NCBI RefSeq assembly: GCF_014207255.1
Contig: NZ_JACHCZ010000005.1
Coordinates: 1 to 64,000 of the forward strand
Origin: Pseudomonas sp. JAI120
Lineage (GTDB): Bacteria > Pseudomonadota > Gammaproteobacteria > Pseudomonadales > Pseudomonadaceae
Length of the DNA: 64,000 nucleotides
Reading direction: 5' to 3'
Below the pieces are notes generated by a model that worked only from the letters and a program-made list of their open reading frames with translations, ran no database searches and was not told where the DNA came from. Below, piece by piece: positions 59,512 to 64,000 of the stretch (positions are counted from its first letter, which is position 1; every line of letters starts with the position of its first letter). Position numbers and translations under genes: made by a program.

Positions 59512-60993
59512 ATGACCCAGCAAAACCTGTTCCTCGGCATCGACTGCGGCACCCAAGGCACCAAGGCCATCGTCCTCGACGCGTCCAGCGGCAAGGTGCT
59601 GGGCCTCGGCGCCGCCGCGCACACCCTGATCAGCGGCGCCAATGGCCGGCGCGAGCAGCACACCCAGGAATGGCTGGATGCCTTTACCGAAGCCACCCAC
59701 CGCGCCTTGCAACAGGCCGGCGTGGACGGCCAGGACATCTTCGGCATCGGCGTGTCCGGCCAGCAGCACGGCCTGGTGTTGCTGGATGACAGCGGCCAGG
59801 TGCTGCGCCCGGCCAAGCTGTGGTGCGACACCGAAACCGCGCCGGAGAACGAGCGCCTGCTGGCCTACCTGGGCGGCGAGAGCGGTTCGCTGGAACGCCT
59901 GGGCGTGGCGATTGCGCCAGGCTACACCGTGTCGAAACTGCTGTGGACCCTTGAGCAGCACCCGGACATCTTCGCGCGCATCGCCCATGTCCTGCTGCCC
60001 CACGACTACCTCAACTACTGGCTTACCGGCCGCGCCGTCGCCGAATACGGCGATGCCTCGGGCACCGGCTACTTCAACGTGCGCACTCGCGCCTGGGATG
60101 TGGCGCTGCTCAAGCACATCGATCCCAGCGGCCGCCTCGAAGCGGCGTTGCCGGCGTTGATCGAAGCCGATCAAACCGTGGGCAGCATCCTGCCGGCCAT
60201 CGCCGAACGCCTGGGCATTAACCCCAAGGCCATCGTGTCCAGCGGCGGCGGCGACAACATGATGGGCGCCATCGGCACCGGCAATATCGCCCCCGGCGTG
60301 ATCACCATGAGCCTGGGCTCGTCCGGCACCGTGTATGCCTTCGCTGACCAACCCAACGTCAGCCCGCAGGCGTCGGTCGCCACGTTCTGCTCGTCCAGCG
60401 GCGGCTGGTTGCCGTTGATCTGCACGATGAACCTGACCAACGCCACCGGGGTGATTCGCGAGCTGTTTGAATTGGACCTCAACGCCTTCAACGCGCTGGT
60501 CGAGCAAGCCCCGATTGGCGCCGATGGCGTGAGCATGCTGCCGTTCCTCAACGGCGAACGCGTGCCCGCCCTGCCCCACGCCACCGGCAGCCTGCATGGG
60601 CTGACCATGACCAACCTGACCCGTGCCAACCTGTGCCGGGCCGTAGTCGAAGGCACCACCTTCGGCCTGCGCTACGGCCTCGACCTGCTGCGCCAGACCG
60701 GCCTGCAAAGCCAGAGCATCCGCCTGATCGGCGGCGGCTCGAAAAGCCCGGTGTGGCGGCAGATGGTCGCCGATATCATGAACACCGAAGTGATCTGCAC
60801 CGAACAAAGCGAAGCCGCCGCCCTGGGCGCGGCGATCCAGGCGGCGTGGAGCCAGTCCGGCGAATCCCTGGCCAGCCTGTGCGACAAATGCGTGAGCGTC
60901 GACCCGACCAGCCGTACCCTGCCGGTGGCGGCCAGTGTCAGCGCCTATCAACTGGCTTACGAACGCTATCAACAGCACGTGGCAACCCTTTAA
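59512..60993 (+). CDS. mtlY: Xylulokinase
   Basis: A 493-residue FGGY-family sugar kinase. The N-terminal ATPase-fold start FLGIDCGTQGTKAIVLD, catalytic-loop region GVSGQQHGLVLLDD, and C-terminal IGGGSKSPVWRQMVADI with the later EAAALGAAIQA are family signatures. It phosphorylates xylulose produced from arabitol by MtlD. The start at 59512 (MTQQNLFLG) is used because the upstream frame runs into the REPIN. It ends 12 bases before mtlZ. Confidence 0.93.
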   Translation: MTQQNLFLGIDCGTQGTKAIVLDASSGKVLGLGAAAHTLISGANGRREQHTQEWLDAFTEATHRALQQAGVDGQDIFGIGVSGQQHGLVLLDDSGQVLRPAKLWCDTETAPENERLLAYLGGESGSLERLGVAIAPGYTVSKLLWTLEQHPDIFARIAHVLLPHDYLNYWLTGRAVAEYGDASGTGYFNVRTRAWDVALLKHIDPSGRLEAALPALIEADQTVGSILPAIAERLGINPKAIVSSGGGDNMMGAIGTGNIAPGVITMSLGSSGTVYAFADQPNVSPQASVATFCSSSGGWLPLICTMNLTNATGVIRELFELDLNAFNALVEQAPIGADGVSMLPFLNGERVPALPHATGSLHGLTMTNLTRANLCRAVVEGTTFGLRYGLDLLRQTGLQSQSIRLIGGGSKSPVWRQMVADIMNTEVICTEQSEAAALGAAIQAAWSQSGESLASLCDKCVSVDPTSRTLPVAASVSAYQLAYERYQQHVATL

Positions 60994-61005
60994 GAGCGAA
61001 CGACT

Positions 61006-61944
61006 ATGTATTTGGTGTGTGGTGAAGCGCTGTTTGATTTTTTCAGCGAGGAAGATGCCAGCGGGCAGGCCTCCAAGGTCAATTACAAGGCGATTGCCGG
61101 CGGCTCACCGTTCAACGTCGCGGTAGGTTTGCGCCGCCTGGGCATCGAGGCCGGGTTGTTCGGCGGCCTGTCCACCGACTTCCTCGGCCGGCGCTTGTTG
61201 CAGGTGCTGAAAGATGAAGGCGTCAGCGAGCAGTTCCTGGTGGAGTTCGCCGCGCCGACTACGCTGTCGATGGTCGCCGTGGGCGCCGATGGTTCACCGC
61301 AGTACAACTTCCGGGGTGAAGGCTGCGCCGACCGACTGCTGGAAGTCGCCCACCTGCCGGAACTGGGGTCTGATATTCGCGGCCTGCATATCGGCTCGTT
61401 TTCGCTGGTGGTGCAACCGATCGGCGACACCTTGCTGAACCTGGTCAAGCGCGAAAGCGGCAAGCGCCTGATCAGCCTCGACCCCAACGTGCGCCTTAAT
61501 CCGCAGCCGGATATCCAGCTGTGGCGCGACCGTGTCGCCGAGTTGGCCAAGCATGCCGACCTGATCAAGGTCAGCGATGAGGACCTGCACCTGCTCTACC
61601 CCGGCCAGTCGCCGGAAAGCGTGCTGCAAGGCTGGCTGCAGCACCGTTGCCAACTGGTGTTCCTCACCCGTGGCGGCGATGGCGCCAGTGTGTTCAGCCG
61701 TCAGCATGGCACCTGGTCGCAACCGGCACAGAGCGTGGTAATGGCGGATACCGTGGGTGCCGGGGATACCTTCCAGGCCGCGTTGATTGCCTGGCTGACC
61801 GAGCAACAGCTGGACTCGGTGGAAGGCCTGCAACAACTGAGCCGCGTGCAGATCGACGCCATGCTCGGTTTTGCCATCCGCGCTGCGGCACTGACGTGCG
61901 GCAAGACCGGGCCGGACCTGCCGTATCGCCAGCAGCTTGGATGA
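61006..61944 (+). CDS. mtlZ: Fructokinase
   Basis: A 312-residue PfkB/ribokinase-family kinase. The sugar-binding GGSPFNVAVGLRRLG near residue 35 and the PfkB signature DTVGAGDTFQAALIAWL with the catalytic Asp are clear. It phosphorylates the fructose made from mannitol or glucitol, feeding fructose-6-phosphate to central metabolism. Last gene of the mtl operon. Confidence 0.93.
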   Translation: MYLVCGEALFDFFSEEDASGQASKVNYKAIAGGSPFNVAVGLRRLGIEAGLFGGLSTDFLGRRLLQVLKDEGVSEQFLVEFAAPTTLSMVAVGADGSPQYNFRGEGCADRLLEVAHLPELGSDIRGLHIGSFSLVVQPIGDTLLNLVKRESGKRLISLDPNVRLNPQPDIQLWRDRVAELAKHADLIKVSDEDLHLLYPGQSPESVLQGWLQHRCQLVFLTRGGDGASVFSRQHGTWSQPAQSVVMADTVGAGDTFQAALIAWLTEQQLDSVEGLQQLSRVQIDAMLGFAIRAAALTCGKTGPDLPYRQQLG

Positions 61945-61983
61945 AGGTTTTGTCAGCCAGGGAAAATTAATCGATGGTTAATC

Positions 61984-62018
61984 CCGCAAGTCGAGAGTGA
62001 AGTTCTACTCACTTGCGG
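61984..62018 (+). promoter_or_regulatory. Inverted repeat overlapping the ribosome-binding site of the DUF2790 gene
   Basis: CCGCAAGT (61984-61991) and ACTTGCGG (62011-62018) are perfect inverted copies with an inner AGT/ACT pair. The right arm includes the first two bases of the GGAG site (62017-62020) for the ATG at 62028, so folding of the leader could hide it. A protein operator is an alternative. Confidence 0.45.
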
Positions 62019-62027
62019 AGCACCACC

Positions 62028-62297
62028 ATGAAACTGCACACCTTAATGCTCGGCAGCGCCCTGGCGCTGGCAGCGGTGTCGGGCCTGGCCCAGGCTGATG
62101 ATCAAACACAGGCGAACAAACCCGTGCCTTATCATTACGGCATGCCGATGAACATTGCCAAGGTCCTGGCCATGAACGAACCCCCAACCAACGACTGCAA
62201 AGTCATCAAGGCGGATATCAAGTTCCTGGACAAGGCGGGCAAAGTGGAAGACGTGAGCTACCGGAAAATGTCCGAAGCCTGCGATTTCCAGAATTGA
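62028..62297 (+). CDS. DUF2790 family exported small protein
   Basis: An 89-residue secreted protein: signal peptide MKLHTLMLGSALALAAVSGLAQA, then a short mature part with VPYHYGMPMNIAKVLAM and a Cys pair (NDCKVIKADIKFLD ... MSEACDFQN) characteristic of DUF2790, a Pseudomonas-restricted family of unknown function. The two cysteines probably form a disulfide in the periplasm. GGAG lies eight bases before the ATG. Followed by a hairpin terminator. Confidence 0.82.
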   Translation: MKLHTLMLGSALALAAVSGLAQADDQTQANKPVPYHYGMPMNIAKVLAMNEPPTNDCKVIKADIKFLDKAGKVEDVSYRKMSEACDFQN

Positions 62298-62317
62298 TGG
62301 GCAAACATACACAGCAT

Positions 62318-62341
62318 TGGGCCTGGCATTTACCAGGCCCA
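62318..62341. terminator. Hairpin between convergent DUF2790 and DUF1652 genes
   Basis: TGGGCCTGG and CCAGGCCCA form a perfect 9-bp stem around CATTTA, 20 bases after the DUF2790 stop and 17 before the end of the convergent DUF1652 gene. There is no T-run on either side, so termination is probable rather than certain. Confidence 0.6.
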
Positions 62342-62358
62342 CCGTTCATAACCAACGA

Positions 62359-62628
62359 TCAGTAATAACCGCGCCCTCCAGCCCTTTGCTGGGCAGGTGC
62401 ATGGCTGTGCTTGAGGTCTTCACGCAACCCGGTGATGAGGTTGCAAATAGCTCGACTGCTGTCGAGTTTGTCAGCATTTATACCTTTGACCTCCAAATCC
62501 ACCCGGTCACGGTCGCGGTCGTCATAGACCTTGATCGTCAGCGAAGCATCTTCGGCTTTGGTGCATTCGCACCGTTTAGGCAGGAAACTTCCTTCAATAA
62601 TGCTGCGAAGTTCTAATTCCGAAAGCAT
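62359..62628 (-). CDS. DUF1652 family protein
   Basis: An 89-residue small protein starting MLSELELRSIIEGSFLPKRCEC, the opening typical of DUF1652, a Pseudomonas family of unknown function; SLTIKVYDDRDRDRVDLEVKGI follows as the central strand region. AGGAGAGG precedes the ATG at 62628. The 230 bases between it and the threonine dehydratase show no gene. Confidence 0.8.
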   Translation of the reverse strand: MLSELELRSIIEGSFLPKRCECTKAEDASLTIKVYDDRDRDRVDLEVKGINADKLDSSRAICNLITGLREDLKHSHAPAQQRAGGRGYY

Positions 62629-62861
62629 GGCCAACCTCTCCTTTTTTGAGACTTGCCAATCGATTGTTATAGGTCTGCAGGCGCATGCCTGCCACGTCTT
62701 GCCAGCCCTGGAAGACGCTTACCCTTACCAGCCTACTCGGCAAATTCCGTTTTTGTTGTAACTTTTCCTCATAAGCAGTGTAGGAATTTACATAGCTTAG
62801 GTTACCCCAGTTAAATCATCGTCGAACCGCTTCGATTAATCGTTTAACCCCACGCTTCGAA

Positions 62862-63884
62862 TTAAACCGCAGCTTGTGCCGCCACTCTTTCAGCAACATA
62901 TCGCAAACTATCAAAGTTGATATTGGCGCCTGAATTAACTGCGACCAAGGTCTGCGCACTCACCCCACGATTGGCCACGTACTTGCGAACCCCCGCCACC
63001 GCCAACGCACCGGAAGGCTCGGTGATGGAACGTGTATCGTCGTAGATCAACTTCATCGCGCTGCACAGTTCGTCATTGCTGACGGTGATCACTTCGTCGA
63101 CCCAATCGCGGCAGATCTCAAAGCCATAGGCGCCGATTTGCGCGACCGCGGTGCCATCGGCGAACCCGTCGACACTTGGCAACACCACCCGCTCCCCGGC
63201 CTGCAGTGCGGCGAGCAGGCAACTGGAGCCTTCGGGCTCGACCCCGATGATGCGCACCTCGGGCCGCAGGTATTTGACGTAGGCGGCAATGCCGGCGATC
63301 AGGCCACCGCCGCCCACCGGCACGAAGATCGCGTCCAACGGGCCCTGTTGCTGGCGCAGGATTTCCATGGCCACCGTGCCTTGGCCAGCGATCACATCCG
63401 GGTCATCGAAAGGCGATACGAACGTGCACCCGGATGTCTCGGCCAACTGCAGCGCATGGGCCAGGGCAAACGGGAAGCTCTCGCCGTGCAGCACCGCTTC
63501 GGCGCCTCGGGAGCGCACGCCCAGCACCTTCAACTCGGGAGTGCGGCACGGCATGACGATCCGCGCCTGGATCCCCAACTCCTTCGCCGCCAGTGCCACG
63601 CCTTGCGCATGGTTACCCGCCGACGCCGTCACCACACCACGCGCCTTTTGCTCGGCGGTGAGCTGCACCAACTTGTTGTAGGCGCCGCGAATCTTGAAGG
63701 AAAAGGTCGGTTGCAGGTCTTCGCGCTTGAGCAGCACCTGGCTGCCCAGCAATGCCGACAACGCCGGCGCGGCTTGCAGGGGCGTACGCACCGCCAGGTC
63801 ATAAACCGGCGCGGCGAGGATCTTCTTCACATAGTGTTCAAGCAATGCCGTATCAGCGGTGTGGGGGACGGGGCACGTGCTCAT
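62862..63884 (-). CDS. ilvA: Threonine ammonia-lyase (dehydratase), short form without regulatory domain
   Basis: A 340-residue PLP enzyme. Lys in FSFKIRGAYNK binds PLP, TASAGNHAQGVAL is the substrate loop, and VGGGGLIAGIAAY binds the cofactor phosphate. The opening (YDLAVRTPLQAAPALS) and closing (VAVNSGANINFDSLRYVAERV) resemble the catalytic half of biosynthetic IlvA, but the roughly 170-residue ACT-like regulatory half is absent, ending at a normal stop. It makes 2-oxobutyrate from threonine, presumably without isoleucine feedback. AGGAGACA precedes the ATG. Confidence 0.88.
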   Translation of the reverse strand: MSTCPVPHTADTALLEHYVKKILAAPVYDLAVRTPLQAAPALSALLGSQVLLKREDLQPTFSFKIRGAYNKLVQLTAEQKARGVVTASAGNHAQGVALAAKELGIQARIVMPCRTPELKVLGVRSRGAEAVLHGESFPFALAHALQLAETSGCTFVSPFDDPDVIAGQGTVAMEILRQQQGPLDAIFVPVGGGGLIAGIAAYVKYLRPEVRIIGVEPEGSSCLLAALQAGERVVLPSVDGFADGTAVAQIGAYGFEICRDWVDEVITVSNDELCSAMKLIYDDTRSITEPSGALAVAGVRKYVANRGVSAQTLVAVNSGANINFDSLRYVAERVAAQAAV

Positions 63885-63917
63885 GGGTGTCTCCTGGTTT
63901 TTAAGGGCCTTGGAGAC

Positions 63918-63949
63918 GGAAAAACAAAACCCGCCTCTAAGGCGGGTTT
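63918..63949 (-). terminator. Terminator for the minus-strand gene entering from the right edge
   Basis: On the minus strand AACCCGCC, a five-base loop and GGCGGGTT are followed by TTGTTTTT, a good intrinsic terminator. It lies 16 bases beyond the putative stop at 63965 and before the threonine dehydratase start. Confidence 0.75.
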
Positions 63950-63964
63950 GGGTGCAGCCGTGTG

Positions 63965-64000
63965 CTATCCCGCCAGATGAGGAATGGCGGTAATAATGCT
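63965..64000 (-). CDS. Possible 3' end of a gene cut by the window edge
   Basis: The last eleven codons on the minus strand read SIITAIPHLAG and end in TAG. The following strong terminator supports a gene ending here. Too little is visible to identify the product. Confidence 0.4.
   Translation of the reverse strand, partial: SIITAIPHLAG

Noticed and set aside
1..64000. CRISPR array, tRNA or rRNA genes, insertion sequences, prophage
   Set aside because: No regularly spaced repeat-spacer units, cloverleaf sequences, transposase motifs or phage structural genes were found; all dispersed repeats are REP-type palindromes.

Overview
This window reads as part of a chromosome from the Pseudomonas fluorescens group. 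The evidence is the high-GC coding style, many REP elements built on GTGGGAGGGGGCTTGC or GCGGGCTTGCCCCGC cores, a MuxABC-OpmB type efflux operon, a fused TreS-maltokinase, Pseudomonas-specific DUF families (DUF1652, DUF2790, DUF3203), and a complete mtl operon whose mannitol dehydrogenase has its active-site residues at the published P. fluorescens M2DH positions (Lys295, Asn300, His303, Asn191).

Layout. 1-1108: the 3' end of an Rhs polymorphic toxin with a swapped-in, AT-rich RNase A-like C-terminal domain, followed by its immunity gene. 1235-6853: M20 carboxypeptidase, a GGDEF remnant, a LysE exporter divergent from a MocR regulator, then nrdB behind a promoter with two NrdR-type boxes, and a DUF1289 gene. 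7054-14304: a solitary AceE/MdeB-like 2-oxoacid dehydrogenase E1, a methyltransferase, phosphatidylcholine synthase, a TSUP permease, NudC and a dienoyl-CoA isomerase-like crotonase. 14490-22086: a UPF0149 protein, a stand-alone EPSP synthase, a quinone-reductase-like flavoprotein divergent from a TetR regulator, GNAT, LysR/MFS and a secreted CAP protein. 22258-25619: a hybrid histidine kinase and a diguanylate cyclase. 25671-33336: the GlgE pathway operon glgE-treS/mak-glgB. 33542-40618: a tiny proline-rich protein missed by length cut-offs, an MgtC-like protein, DUF3203, CcoG, a second MocR regulator, an SDR and an MHYT-GGDEF-EAL protein. 41221-50187: muxABC-opmB. 50420-52369: tpx and an orphan glycosyltransferase. 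52442-61944: mtlR and mtlEFGKDYZ for mannitol, glucitol and arabitol. 62028-64000: DUF2790, DUF1652, a short threonine dehydratase and the last codons of a further gene.

How genes work together. MtlEFGK imports polyols, MtlD oxidises them to ketoses, and MtlY/MtlZ phosphorylate xylulose and fructose, with MtlR as activator. TreS-Mak turns trehalose or maltose into maltose-1-phosphate, GlgE polymerises it and GlgB adds branches. MuxA-MuxB-MuxC-OpmB forms a tripartite drug pump.

Most of the window is ordinary core genome. I do not see a clearly new multi-gene system. The observations most worth checking are the Rhs RNase A-like toxin pair, the stand-alone EPSP synthase with Phe at the usual Pro101 position, the nrdB control region without a neighbouring nrdA, three 14-bp spaced repeats in the TetR promoter, REPINs lodged inside the mtl operon, and a GGDEF fragment left at the lysE 3' end. 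No tRNA, rRNA, CRISPR array or insertion sequence was seen.
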